A DNA stretch of 33,890 nt from an uncultured Acetobacter sp. GTDB lineage: Bacteria; Pseudomonadota; Alphaproteobacteria; Acetobacterales; Acetobacteraceae. The notes under the pieces are model-generated. The model made no database searches. It saw nothing but the letters and a program-made list of their open reading frames with translations, and was not told the DNA's origin. The position numbers were made by a program, and so were the translations under genes. This document shows, one piece after another, positions 8,986-17,226 of the stretch. Within the stretch, counting starts at the first letter, position 1. Every line of letters starts with the position of its first letter. Where the stretch lies: positions 1-33,890 of the forward strand of contig CALCDN010000165.1 of assembly GCA_937900755.1 (NCBI GenBank), written 5' to 3'.

Positions 8986-9975
8986 GCGGCAGCACCGTCT
9001 CCTGCGTCGGCCCCAGCGGTTGCAAGCGCGCCGGTTGTTACGGCCAGCGTACCTGCACCAGCGGCTACCACCCAGCAGGCAACGCACCGGGGCAGCCGCA
9101 TTGTTGCATCCCCCCTGGCGCGCCGCATTGCCCTGGCCAAGGGGATTGACCTGTCCTCAATCAAGGGGACAGGGCCGCATGGCCGTATTGTCAAGCGCGA
9201 TGTGGATGCCGCAGGTACCCGCCCTGCCACCGTGGCCCAGCAGCCCCGGACACAGGCGACGGCCCCCCAGCCAACGGGTGCCAGCCGCACTGTGCCCCAT
9301 ACCACCATGCGCAAGGTCATTGCCCGCCGGTTGAGTGAATCCAAGGCCACCATTCCCCACTTCTATGTTTCCATGGATGTGGAACTGGATGCGCTTATGG
9401 CGCTTCGGTCACAACTGAACGCCCTGTCCAGCGACGAAGGGCAGGATGCCTTCAAGCTGTCGGTCAATGACATGCTGATCAAGGCTGCTGCCCTGGCCCT
9501 TAAACAGGTGCCAGAGGTCAACGCCTCCTTTACGGAGGACGCCATGATCTTGCATGAGGACGCGGATATTTCGGTTGCCGTCTCGCTTGATGACGGGCTG
9601 ATTACCCCCATTGTGCGCGCCGCTGAGCGTAAAAGCCTGAAACAGATCAGCCAGGAGGCCAAGTCCCTGGTCTCACGCGCAAGGGCGGGCAAGTTGAAGC
9701 CTGAAGAATTTCAGGGCGGAACATTCTCCATTTCCAATATGGGCATGTTTGGCGTCAAGGAGTTTGCAGCCATTGTTAACCCGCCGCAGGCCGCCATTCT
9801 GGCCATTGCCGCAGGCAAGCGACAGCCCGTTGTGAGCGGTGATGACATTAGAATAGCAACCGTCATGACCGTAACGCTCTCGGTCGATCATCGTGCGGTG
9901 GATGGGGCCATGGCAGCCAAATGGCTGTCGGCTTTCCGTTCCATCGTGCAGGCACCTCTGGCTCTTGTTCTGTAA
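8728..9975 (+). CDS. pdhC: pyruvate dehydrogenase E2 component (dihydrolipoamide acetyltransferase)
   Basis: E2 forms the core of the complex and moves the acetyl group from its lipoyl arm to CoA. The domain order in 415 residues is: one lipoyl domain (1-82, lipoyl Lys43 in ETDKATME), an Ala/Pro/Val-rich linker, a peripheral-subunit-binding domain at about 123-160 (RIVASPLARRIALAKGID, GTGPHGRIVKRDV), a second linker, and the acetyltransferase domain from about 188. The catalytic pair sits in SVDHRAVDG (His388, Asp392). A single lipoyl domain on E2 is typical of alphaproteobacteria. The other E2 types, 2-oxoglutarate and branched-chain, are excluded by the flanking pdhA and pdhB. Confidence 0.96.
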   Translation: MAIEILMPALSPTMTEGKIARWLKKEGDAVSNGDVLAEIETDKATMEVEAIEDGIFGRILVPEGTEGVAVNTPIAIVVEEGEAVPDAAAPSPASAPAVASAPVVTASVPAPAATTQQATHRGSRIVASPLARRIALAKGIDLSSIKGTGPHGRIVKRDVDAAGTRPATVAQQPRTQATAPQPTGASRTVPHTTMRKVIARRLSESKATIPHFYVSMDVELDALMALRSQLNALSSDEGQDAFKLSVNDMLIKAAALALKQVPEVNASFTEDAMILHEDADISVAVSLDDGLITPIVRAAERKSLKQISQEAKSLVSRARAGKLKPEEFQGGTFSISNMGMFGVKEFAAIVNPPQAAILAIAAGKRQPVVSGDDIRIATVMTVTLSVDHRAVDGAMAAKWLSAFRSIVQAPLALVL

Positions 9976-10005
9976 CGCAGCCTTTTGCGGGAGAAATTTG
10001 GCACC

Positions 10006-11418
10006 ATGAGCCAGACAGATTTTGACGTTATCGTCATTGGTGGTGGGCCGGGTGGTTATGTTGCCGCCCTGCGCGCCGCGCAGCTTAAACTCTCCGTGGC
10101 GGTGGTCGAGGCCCGGCACCTTGGGGGCATCTGCCTGAACTGGGGATGCATCCCCACCAAGGCCCTGCTCCGGGCGTCGGAAATCAACCATCTGCTACAC
10201 GACCTGCCTGCCTATGGGTTCAAGGCCGAGGGCGTAAGCTTTGATTTTAAAAAAATTGTTGGCCGTTCGCGCGCCGTATCCAAACAGTTGTCCGCAGGTG
10301 TTGCGCATCTACTCAAAAAAGCCAGGGTTCCCGTGTTTGATGGGTATGGCAAGCTGGATGGCGCTCTGGCCAATGGCCGCCGCAAGGTTCTTGTAACCAG
10401 GGACGGCGCACCTGCGACCACCCTGAGCGCCCGCCATGTTATTCTGGCAACCGGTGCGCGCGCGCGCCGGTTGCCCGGGCTGGAGCCAGATGGCAAGTTT
10501 GTCTGGTCCTACAAGGAAGCTCTTGTGCCAGAAGACATGCCAAAGCGCCTTGTTGTCATTGGTTCTGGGGCTATTGGCACCGAGTTTGCCTCCTTTTACC
10601 GCAATATGGGTGCGGATGTGACCCTGGTGGAAGTTGCCGAGCGGATCCTGCCCGTAGAGGACGAGGAAATAAGCCAGCTCGCGCGCAAGGCTTTTGAAAA
10701 ACAGGGGATCCGCGTCCTGACTGGCGCCACGCTCGGGCCGTTGCGGAAGACGGAAACCGAGGTCAACATTCCCGTCACATACAATGGCAAGACCGACACC
10801 CTTGTCGCTGACCGGGTCATCTCTGCGGTTGGCATCGTGGGCAATGTTGAAAACATTGGGCTCGAAGGCACCAAAATCCAGGTCGATCGCACGCATGTGG
10901 TGACAGATGCCCTGTGCCGCACGGGAGAACCTGGCGTTTACGCCATCGGGGACGTGGCCGGGGCACCCTGGCTGGCCCACAAGGCCAGCCATGAAGCCGT
11001 CATGTGCGTGGAAGCCATAGCAGGCAGGACGGTCCATCCCATTGACCCGACAAAGGTGCCGGGCTGCACCTATTGCCGCCCACAGATTGCCTCCGTTGGC
11101 TACACCGAGGCAAAGGCGAAGGAAGCCGGTTACACGGTGCGTGTCGGCAGGTTCCCGCTCCTTGCCAACGGCAAGGCGCTTGCCATGGGTGAGCCGGACG
11201 GGCTGGTCAAAACCGTTTTTGACGCCCAGACCGGCGAACTGCTTGGCGCCCACATGATTGGCGCGGAAGTGACGGAAATGATCCAGGGGTACGTTATTGC
11301 CCGCACGGGTGAGTTGACGGAAGCGGAACTGGCGGAAACCATTTTTCCACACCCGACCATTTCTGAATCCATGCATGAGGCGGTTCTGGCCGCCTATGAT
11401 GGCGCTTTGCACTTCTAG
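10006..11418 (+). CDS. lpd: dihydrolipoamide dehydrogenase (E3)
   Basis: E3 reoxidises the dihydrolipoyl groups with FAD and NAD+. The FAD-binding GGGPGG is near residue 12, the redox disulfide is Cys43/Cys48 in GGICLNWGCIPTKA, the NAD domain has VIGSGAIGTEFASFY, the second FAD motif is GVYAIGDVAGAPWLAHKA, and the C-terminal dimer-contact dyad is His449/Glu454 in HPTISESMHEAV. I start at the ATG at 10006, preceded by GGGAG; a TTG at 9985 would add seven non-family residues. The 470-residue length is standard. It follows pdhC by 30 bases, and its placement suggests it is the E3 used by the pyruvate complex. Confidence 0.96.
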   Translation: MSQTDFDVIVIGGGPGGYVAALRAAQLKLSVAVVEARHLGGICLNWGCIPTKALLRASEINHLLHDLPAYGFKAEGVSFDFKKIVGRSRAVSKQLSAGVAHLLKKARVPVFDGYGKLDGALANGRRKVLVTRDGAPATTLSARHVILATGARARRLPGLEPDGKFVWSYKEALVPEDMPKRLVVIGSGAIGTEFASFYRNMGADVTLVEVAERILPVEDEEISQLARKAFEKQGIRVLTGATLGPLRKTETEVNIPVTYNGKTDTLVADRVISAVGIVGNVENIGLEGTKIQVDRTHVVTDALCRTGEPGVYAIGDVAGAPWLAHKASHEAVMCVEAIAGRTVHPIDPTKVPGCTYCRPQIASVGYTEAKAKEAGYTVRVGRFPLLANGKALAMGEPDGLVKTVFDAQTGELLGAHMIGAEVTEMIQGYVIARTGELTEAELAETIFPHPTISESMHEAVLAAYDGALHF

Positions 11419-11438
11419 CCCCTGTGCGTGCTCGGGGC
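11418..11438 (+). other. short hairpin in the lpd-lipA gap
   Basis: GCCCC (11418-11422) can pair with GGGGC (11434-11438) across an 11-base loop, beginning at the last base of the lpd stop codon. There is no T-run after it, so it is not a normal intrinsic terminator. The remaining roughly 120 bases up to lipA hold no promoter I can defend, so lipA may be read through from pdh. Confidence 0.3.
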
Positions 11439-11558
11439 GGGGCATCAATCTCCAGGGTGTGATGGCCCGCTCCCCCTTCATCGCCCCTTCACGCCTTGAC
11501 GTGCACGCGGGGACATTCCAGTTCTATCTGAACTCTTTGGGCAAAAATGGGCGAAGTC

Positions 11559-12530
11559 ATGTCTACTCGTGTCGAGATTGATCACCGCAAGGACGGGAGC
11601 CGGACCCGGCATCCAGAAAAAGCCCATCGGCCGGACAACCCCATTGCCCGCAAGCCTGAGTGGATACGCGTAAGAGCGCCCAACCACCCAACGTACCACG
11701 AAACGCGCGCCCTCATGCGCGACAACAAGCTGGTGACCGTGTGCGAGGAGGCCGCCTGCCCCAACATTGGGGAATGTTGGTCGCAACGCCACGCCACCAT
11801 GATGATCATGGGGGAGGTGTGTACCCGCGCCTGCGCGTTCTGCAATGTCAGCACCGGCCTGCCCAAGCCGCTGGACGAAGGCGAGCCTGAGCGTGTTGCT
11901 GAAGCCGTGGCCAAACTGGGCCTGCGGCATGTGGTTATCACCTCAGTGGACCGCGACGACCTGGCCGATGGGGGCGCTCTGCATTTTGCCCGTGTCATTC
12001 AGGCCATCCGCGCAACATCGCCCACAACGACCATTGAAATTCTCACACCGGATTTTTTACGTAAGGACAAGGCGCTGGAGGTGGTTGTTAAAGCACGCCC
12101 GGACGTGTTCAACCACAATTTGGAGACTGTCCCGCGCCTGTACCCTACCATCCGCCCCGGTGCGCGCTATTACCAGTCCTTGCGCCTGCTGGACCGTGTG
12201 AAGCAGCTTGACCCTTCCATTTTTACCAAATCCGGCCTGATGCTGGGTTTGGGGGAAGAAAAAATGGAACTCGCTCAGGTCATGGATGATTTGCGCATTG
12301 CCGATGTGGATTTTATTACAATGGGGCAGTATTTGCAGCCCACGGTCAAACATGCAGCCGTTGCCCGTTTTGTAACCCCGGACGAGTTTGAGGACTACGG
12401 CGCCATGGCACGCGTAAAAGGCTTTTTGCAGGTCAGCGCAAGCCCACTTACGCGCTCGTCCTACCATGCCGATACAGACTTTGCCCAACTCCGCGAAACG
12501 CGTAACAAACGCCTGAAGGAGGCTCTGTAA
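11559..12530 (+). CDS. lipA: lipoyl synthase (radical SAM)
   Basis: LipA inserts two sulfurs into protein-bound octanoyl groups, making the lipoyl cofactor used by the pdh genes just upstream. Both iron-sulfur motifs are present: the auxiliary-cluster motif CEEAACPNIGEC and the radical-SAM motif CTRACAFC. Other family blocks are HVVITSVDRDDLADGGA, VFNHNLETV, SGLMLGLGE and the C-terminal end with SSYHAD, whose serine is the conserved cluster ligand of LipA. The ATG at 11559 (MSTRVEIDHRKDG) is preferred by similarity of its N-terminus to relatives as I remember them; an ATG at 11547 adds four residues and cannot be excluded. The 323-residue length is normal. Lipoyl supply next to lipoyl demand suggests co-regulation. 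Confidence 0.95.
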   Translation: MSTRVEIDHRKDGSRTRHPEKAHRPDNPIARKPEWIRVRAPNHPTYHETRALMRDNKLVTVCEEAACPNIGECWSQRHATMMIMGEVCTRACAFCNVSTGLPKPLDEGEPERVAEAVAKLGLRHVVITSVDRDDLADGGALHFARVIQAIRATSPTTTIEILTPDFLRKDKALEVVVKARPDVFNHNLETVPRLYPTIRPGARYYQSLRLLDRVKQLDPSIFTKSGLMLGLGEEKMELAQVMDDLRIADVDFITMGQYLQPTVKHAAVARFVTPDEFEDYGAMARVKGFLQVSASPLTRSSYHADTDFAQLRETRNKRLKEAL

Positions 12531-13021
12531 TGCCCAAACACGCAGAGACGCGTGTTCTGCCCTATCGCCCGGAGCAGATTTTTGATCTGGTCGCGGACGT
12601 TGCACACTACCCGGCTTTTTTACCCTGGTGTGTTTCCGCACGTTTGCGCACACGCACCGAGACAGAGCTTGTTGCCGACCTGACCATAGGGTTTGGTCCG
12701 TTCCGTGAAAGCTTTACCTCCCGCGTAACCTTGGAGCGCCCGTCCACAATTACCGTTCGCTATGAGCGCGGGCCATTCCGCTACCTGCGCAATGTGTGGA
12801 AGTTCACGCCCCATGCCAGTGGCTGCCAGGTCGACTTTTTTGTCGATTTTGAATTCAACTCCCGTATTCTTCAAGCCGCAATCGGCGTGGTCTTTACAGA
12901 GGCAACCCGGCTTATGGTTTCCGCCTTCATAAAGCGCGCCAAGGAGGTCTATGGTCCTCCTGTAATGCAAGCTGGTTCGGTGGCCCCAACGACCCTGTCC
13001 GGGCAGAAAACGGCTGGCTGA
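12530..13021 (+). CDS. Coq10/RatA-family START-like protein (ubiquinone-binding type)
   Basis: The 163-residue protein belongs to the polyketide cyclase/START-like family that includes yeast Coq10 and E. coli RatA (UbiV-unrelated). Typical features are YRPEQIFDLVADVAHYPAFLPWC near the N-terminus, FRESFTSRV, and the C-terminal helix ending FIKRAKEVYG. Coq10 proteins bind ubiquinone and support its use in respiration; RatA was described as a ribosome-association toxin, a role I would not infer here. The start codon overlaps the lipA stop by one base (TAATG), so it is probably translated with lipA. In an acetic acid bacterium, whose quinone-linked oxidases dominate metabolism, a quinone role is plausible. 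The last 15 residues or so are low-complexity. Confidence 0.85.
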   Translation: MPKHAETRVLPYRPEQIFDLVADVAHYPAFLPWCVSARLRTRTETELVADLTIGFGPFRESFTSRVTLERPSTITVRYERGPFRYLRNVWKFTPHASGCQVDFFVDFEFNSRILQAAIGVVFTEATRLMVSAFIKRAKEVYGPPVMQAGSVAPTTLSGQKTAG

Positions 13022-13072
13022 ACGCCCATGGCCACCGGGCATGACCCACATATGGCCACAGGGTGGCTAAAA

Positions 13073-13381
13073 ATGGCCAGACTGTTTTATGGCGTGCTGC
13101 TCGGGGGGCTTGCAGCCTCCACGGTGCAGGGGGCGTATGCCCACACCCTGCATGCACAGGCTGGGCACACGCCGCACTGTGCCGCAATGTCCGGGGGGGC
13201 TGACATGACAGATGCCCTGAACGCCCAAAGCCTGGCCCATGCGCAACGCCCCCAACCGGCCCCAACTGTTGTGCCCGTTGTGCCCGTAGCCCTGCCGGAC
13301 GGGACCATAGCCAAGGGTACGGGCGTTACAGCCCCGGAATTGCTCGATGCTCCGGTTTATAATCCGGCAGACAGGCGCTAA
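13073..13381 (+). CDS. small exported protein of unknown function
   Basis: I do not recognise a family. The ATG at 13073 is favoured because AGGGTGG lies 7-9 bases upstream and translation from there begins with a good signal peptide (MARLFYGVLLGGLAAS, likely cleavage after AYA near residue 23). In-frame ATGs at 13028 and 13052 would put 15 or 7 polar residues in front and have no ribosome binding site. The mature part, about 79 residues, is rich in His, Ala and Pro and contains PVVPVALPDGTIAKGTG. It follows the Coq10-like gene by 51 bases and faces cinA, whose stop is eight bases away. It may be periplasmic; nothing more can be said. Confidence 0.6.
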   Translation: MARLFYGVLLGGLAASTVQGAYAHTLHAQAGHTPHCAAMSGGADMTDALNAQSLAHAQRPQPAPTVVPVVPVALPDGTIAKGTGVTAPELLDAPVYNPADRR

Positions 13382-13389
13382 CCCCGGTT

Positions 13390-13890
13390 TTAGGGACCTG
13401 ACAGACGACCAGAAACAAGTTCGAGGGCATACAGCACGGCCTGCTCTCGCACACTGGCCCGATCACCTGTGAATATCTGCTGGCTTGTGCGGGTTGCCCC
13501 ACCCCGCAGCGCTGTTGCAAACCAGACGAGGCCAACAGGTTTGTCCTCGCTTCCACCACCGGGGCCCGCAATACCCGAAATGGAAACCGCAATGCGTGCC
13601 GCGGCACAGGCATGAAGCGCGCCTTCGGCCATTTGCTCAACCGTTTGGGCGCTGACGGCGCCATGCGTTGCCAGCGTGTCCGCCCGCACCCCCAGAACCG
13701 CCTGCTTCATATCATTGGAATATGTTACAAAACCGCCTTCGGTGACATCGGACGAGCCTGCAAAATGAGTTAAAGCGCCAGCCAGCAGTCCACCTGTGCA
13801 GCTTTCTGCCGTAACAACCCTGGTGCTGGCGGAGCGCAACTGCTCCAGAACATGAGCCGTTCTGGCTAGAACCCTGCTGCCAAAAATCAT
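13390..13890 (-). CDS. cinA: CinA C-terminal-domain protein (nicotinamide-nucleotide amidohydrolase type)
   Basis: This is the stand-alone C-terminal domain of CinA (PncC type), which in characterised members deamidates NMN to nicotinate mononucleotide. Family blocks are TAESCTGGLLAGALT, EGGFVTYSNDMKQAVLGV, HGAVSAQTVEQMAEGA and SGIAGPGGGSEDKPVGLVW. I use the ATG at 13890 (MIFGSRVL), which has GGGGGA seven bases upstream; a start at 13911 would add seven residues. At 166 residues it lacks the N-terminal MoCF-like domain of full-length CinA, which is common in proteobacteria. It is the last gene of the slt-pgpA-cinA run. Confidence 0.92.
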   Translation of the reverse strand: MIFGSRVLARTAHVLEQLRSASTRVVTAESCTGGLLAGALTHFAGSSDVTEGGFVTYSNDMKQAVLGVRADTLATHGAVSAQTVEQMAEGALHACAAARIAVSISGIAGPGGGSEDKPVGLVWFATALRGGATRTSQQIFTGDRASVREQAVLYALELVSGRLSGP

Positions 13891-13920
13891 GACATCATCC
13901 CCCATATCCACAGCCCCTGT

Positions 13921-14403
13921 TCATGAACGGCGCGCCAGCAGCCTGCGCAATGCCAGCACACAGCCCGCACTGGCAAAACCCGCCAGCACGTCGTCCCCCA
14001 TAACGCCAAGGGCATCGTGCCGTTTGTCCAGCTGACCAATGGGGCCGGGCTTGGTAATATCAAAAAAACGGAACAGGCCGAACGCCACAATCGGCCATAA
14101 CAAACGATGTGTGGCGTCAGGGCTCACGCCACCCTTGCGGTTGTCCGGCACGCAGGCCAGAAGGGCAATCCACATTCCGGCCACTTCATCGATAACAATC
14201 CAGCCATGGTCCTCACCATCTCCCGCACGGACCGTGGCCCACCACCCAAGCACGGTCGCACCCACTGCTGCGCATACCAGTGCGCGGGGTCGCCTCAACA
14301 ACATTCCCCCCACCAGCAGGGCGGCAAAAGAGCCAACCGTGCCAGGAGCACGCGGAGCAAGCCCACAGCCCCCAAATGTCGCAATGACGCGCGCGGGGGT
14401 CAC
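13921..14403 (-). CDS. pgpA: phosphatidylglycerophosphatase A
   Basis: PgpA is a membrane enzyme that dephosphorylates phosphatidylglycerophosphate to phosphatidylglycerol. The 160-residue protein shows GLAPRAPGTVGSFAAL near the N-terminus, DHGWIVIDEVAGMWIAL, and FRFFDITKPGPIGQLDKR followed by GVMGDDVLAG, the metal-coordinating pattern of the family. Hydrophobic stretches alternate with these motifs. The start is GTG at 14403, overlapping the slt stop as GTGA, so translation is probably coupled. Its product is the substrate for the cardiolipin synthase encoded at 24565, about 10 kb away. Confidence 0.94.
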   Translation of the reverse strand: MTPARVIATFGGCGLAPRAPGTVGSFAALLVGGMLLRRPRALVCAAVGATVLGWWATVRAGDGEDHGWIVIDEVAGMWIALLACVPDNRKGGVSPDATHRLLWPIVAFGLFRFFDITKPGPIGQLDKRHDALGVMGDDVLAGFASAGCVLALRRLLARRS

Positions 14404-16373
14404 TGTGGGGTTCCCAGTGCTTTATAAACTGTCATGTTTTCCCATACGCGCTGCACGTAATTCCGTGTTTCGGCGTAGGGTATGTTTTCCACCCAGTCGA
14501 TCATCTGCTCCATATCCGATCCATTCTGTGCCGGGTCCCCCGTTGTGGCCAACCATTTGGCCAGTCGGGTAGGACCGCCATTATAGGCCGCCGCCATATA
14601 GGGTACGACGGGACCAAAACGATCCTGAATATGGAGCAGATACGCCGTACCCAGCTGCATGTTGTTTTGCGGGTTATGCAACCCGGATGCCGTGGCGGCG
14701 GATTGGGGCACCCCGGCTGCGCGGACCATGTCCGCCGCCGTGGACGGTTTGAGCTGCATCAGCCCGATCGCATTCGATGGGCTGATCGCATCCGGGTTAA
14801 AGCTGCTTTCCTGCCGCATCAACCCCAGGACAAATCCCTTGGGCAGAGTGCTTTCAGGCGGTGTGTAGGGCAGGGGCCAGCCCGAACGCAGCATGAACAC
14901 GCCATCCCGGCCCGCATGGCGTGCAATGCTCACCGCAACGTCGGGAATACCCAGCCGCAACGCCATGGAAGACAGGGCCTGCCGCTGCGGAGTATCCGTA
15001 ACCTGCTTTTCAAACAGGCTCAAAAAATCACGCGCATGCTCCCTGTCTCCCATGGATGCCAGCCTCAGGGCCGCCAGGATCAGGTCATTATTGGTTGGCA
15101 GCGCATCCTCCGAAACAGAGGGGGCTGAATTGTTCATGTCCCGAAGGTTTTGCACAATCAGTGCGGGCACCTGTTCGGGGGCCAGCAGGGCGTTCCCCTG
15201 GCCCGCCAGGGTTGCCGCAGCCATCTGGCCATAATAGGTGCCGGGGAAGGCTGCGGCACGCGCCCAGTCCGCCTGTGCCGAGACCATGTTACCACCTGCG
15301 GCCCGTGCGCGCCCAAGCCAGTAAAATCCACGGCTGCGCGTAATGAGGGAGGGGGAGAGCGTCAACTGGTGGAAAAAATCTTCGGCGGTTGCACTGTCAT
15401 GCTGCATGCGCAGTGTAATCCAGCCGCTTAAAAACACCGCATCCAGGCGGCTTTCAGCATCGGCCACCGTATCATTCGCCACGGCAAAGGCATCCTGCGC
15501 CCGATTCTGCTGGATCAGTTCACGGGCCAGGGCATCGCGCTCACGCCAGAACAGTTTGGAGCGCGCCGTTCTTTCCGCCTCAACAGCGCCTGCTTTCCAC
15601 AGGGCCACGGCATCATCGTAGCGCTGCTGTTTTCGCAACCAGCGGGCCTGATCCAGAACAAGCCACGGGTCCGTACGCGCGGACACGGGCAGAGCATCAA
15701 GCAAGGACAGGGCCGTGGCGTCGTTGTTCCTCAACGCCAGACGCGCCTGCGCCAAAAGTTGCTGGGCGGGGGGCAGATAGGGCAGGGTCTGCTGGGCGGC
15801 GCTGAGCAGACCCGCGCGCTCCTGCCGGTCAAAACGTAACCAGGAGCTTTGGGGTGTCAGGGCTGCCCCGAACGTCGTGGTCAATGCGCTGGCGGCACCT
15901 GGTGTGTCGTTCCCATCCGTCCATGCCGTTACAGCTTGGGACGCCAGTTGCCGCTGGAGCGGTTTGTCATCCGCCAGTTGCGTGGCGCATTGTACAAGTG
16001 CTGGAGCGTAGGTCAGCTTCTGGGTATGGCACAGACGGGCCAGAACCTGGGGATCGGTCTCGTTGGCCAGAGCCTGCTGCATGCGCAGCACCAGCACGGA
16101 CCAGCGCGGCCATGTGCCGCCGGATTGCAAGAAGTCCGCATAATCCTGTGCGCTGGCATGCGTGGGGCCGACAAGGCGGAGCCATGTGTCCAGCCGGTCA
16201 TTCAGGCTGCCGCTTGACGCCATGCCTGGCGAGGATGCCGCACCGGGCAGCGTGTCCCCCGTACTGGCGGAGACCGGCTGCGCAGATGGGCCGGAGCAGG
16301 CGGTCAGGGAAAACCCGACCAGTGATCCCCCGGCGGCAAGCTGCCGCCGCCAGGAAGGGTAAATACGGAGCAT
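14400..16373 (-). CDS. slt: soluble-type lytic murein transglycosylase, predicted lipoprotein
   Basis: Slt70-like enzymes cleave peptidoglycan glycan strands to 1,6-anhydroMurNAc ends. The C-terminal catalytic domain has the general acid Glu522 in GLMRQESSFNP, then AIGLMQLKPSTA, NNMQLGTAYL and MAAAYNGGPTRLAKWL, all typical of family 1 transglycosylases. The long helical middle, about residues 40-500, matches the superhelical linker of Slt70. The N-terminus has basic residues, a hydrophobic stretch and a lipobox-like LTAC (23-26), so I infer a lipoprotein. I use the ATG at 16373 (657 residues); a TTG at 16379 would add two residues. It heads a run with pgpA and cinA. Confidence 0.93.
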   Translation of the reverse strand: MLRIYPSWRRQLAAGGSLVGFSLTACSGPSAQPVSASTGDTLPGAASSPGMASSGSLNDRLDTWLRLVGPTHASAQDYADFLQSGGTWPRWSVLVLRMQQALANETDPQVLARLCHTQKLTYAPALVQCATQLADDKPLQRQLASQAVTAWTDGNDTPGAASALTTTFGAALTPQSSWLRFDRQERAGLLSAAQQTLPYLPPAQQLLAQARLALRNNDATALSLLDALPVSARTDPWLVLDQARWLRKQQRYDDAVALWKAGAVEAERTARSKLFWRERDALARELIQQNRAQDAFAVANDTVADAESRLDAVFLSGWITLRMQHDSATAEDFFHQLTLSPSLITRSRGFYWLGRARAAGGNMVSAQADWARAAAFPGTYYGQMAAATLAGQGNALLAPEQVPALIVQNLRDMNNSAPSVSEDALPTNNDLILAALRLASMGDREHARDFLSLFEKQVTDTPQRQALSSMALRLGIPDVAVSIARHAGRDGVFMLRSGWPLPYTPPESTLPKGFVLGLMRQESSFNPDAISPSNAIGLMQLKPSTAADMVRAAGVPQSAATASGLHNPQNNMQLGTAYLLHIQDRFGPVVPYMAAAYNGGPTRLAKWLATTGDPAQNGSDMEQMIDWVENIPYAETRNYVQRVWENMTVYKALGTPQ

Positions 16374-16456
16374 ACCCAAGAGTCAACGGGGTTCCGGCAA
16401 ATTAGCAAGCCCTTTTGTCGGGCAGGAAGTGCTCGCCCGTCACACCTGCGTCAGGC

Positions 16457-17062
16457 TCAGGACAGGTGCCCCCAGACCTCCCCGCCACCGCTCACAATCA
16501 GTTCCACGGCAACAGCGAGAACCACCAGAAGTCCAACCCAGGAAATCCATTTGTAGCGCTCCAGAAGGCGCGCGATAAGCGAGGCCGCCAGCCCCATAAG
16601 CACCACGGACAACGCAAGCCCCATGACCAGAATACCCGGATGCTCCCGCGCGGCCCCGGCAACGGCAAGCACGTTGTCCAGGCTCATGGACAGATCAGCG
16701 ACCAGTATTTTGATAATGGCCGAGCGCAGGCTGCCCGGTGCGGTCTGGCCGTCCTCTCCCGCATGGCTGTGCTGCATCTCGCGGTACATGCGCCAGCAGA
16801 CCCACAGCAACAAAAACCCACCGGCCAGCGTCAGGCCGACAACGGCCAGCAACTTGACCGCAACAAGCGCCAGCAACACCCGGATAACGGCGGCCAGCCC
16901 CACACCAGCCCAGATGGCCTTGCGCCGCTGCGCCCCACCGAGTGAGCGCACGGCCATACCAATGACAACGGCATTGTCCCCGGCCAGAGTTACATCAATC
17001 AGCACAACCTGAAGAAGGGCGGCGATCGCCGGAAAACTGGCAGAATCAAATAGGTTGGCCAC
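16457..17062 (-). CDS. TerC/YjbE-family integral membrane protein
   Basis: TerC-family proteins are multi-pass membrane proteins; characterised members are linked to manganese export or tellurite resistance. The signatures are LIDVTLAGDNAVVIGMAV and, in the second half, KILVADLSMSLDNVLAVAGAA, the two acidic repeats that define the family. About six or seven hydrophobic segments are visible in 201 residues. The frame stays open upstream to 17140, but I choose GTG at 17062 because GGAG lies five to six bases before it and because the next residues (VANLFDSASF) start the family sequence. Its regulatory region is shared with the divergent purB. The substrate cannot be read from sequence. Confidence 0.88.
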   Translation of the reverse strand: MANLFDSASFPAIAALLQVVLIDVTLAGDNAVVIGMAVRSLGGAQRRKAIWAGVGLAAVIRVLLALVAVKLLAVVGLTLAGGFLLLWVCWRMYREMQHSHAGEDGQTAPGSLRSAIIKILVADLSMSLDNVLAVAGAAREHPGILVMGLALSVVLMGLAASLIARLLERYKWISWVGLLVVLAVAVELIVSGGGEVWGHLS

Positions 17063-17114
17063 AATAACTCCGATTCCAAAACAGGCATTGAATGGCGGGA
17101 ATTTCTGGCACATG

Positions 17115-17138
17115 GCAGAAAATGTCAAAGTTTTCTGC
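17115..17138. promoter_or_regulatory. perfect 8-8-8 inverted repeat in the terC-purB divergent region
   Basis: GCAGAAAA (17115-17122) and TTTTCTGC (17131-17138) are perfect inverted arms separated by eight bases. On the minus strand the spacer contains TTGACA (complement of 17123-17128), a consensus -35 hexamer pointing towards terC, whose start is about 53 bases further on. No strong -10 is seen at 16-18 bases. The symmetry and location suggest an operator for a dimeric regulator of terC and possibly purB. An RNA hairpin is the alternative. Confidence 0.5.
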
Positions 17139-17226
17139 ATTGCGGGCAGACGACATGCATGAAATCCGCTAGAGAGGCGCCACCTGTTCTGACATCTAAA
17201 CTGTTCTGGTTAAGGAAATCCGCGTT

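Noticed and set aside
10448..10471. Inverted repeat CAACCGG/CCGGTTG around a GC-alternating tract in lpd
   Set aside because: It lies in codons for the conserved ATGARAR region of the FAD/NAD fold, so protein constraint and GC-rich codon choice explain it.
10309..11481. Long minus-strand open frame opposite lpd
   Set aside because: Mirror frame of a conserved enzyme; no domain resemblance and no ribosome binding site support.
11462..11581. A 39-codon frame before and into lipA
   Set aside because: It overlaps the lipA start out of frame and its composition is not distinctive. AGGG four bases upstream alone is not enough.
17063..17140. Longer TerC protein from 17140
   Set aside because: The added 26 residues are not membrane-like family sequence and would run through the inverted repeat; the GTG at 17062 has a good GGAG.
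17112..17162. A 16-codon frame starting at ATG 17112 upstream of purB
   Set aside because: No ribosome binding site, very short, and it covers the inverted repeat, which explains its bases better.
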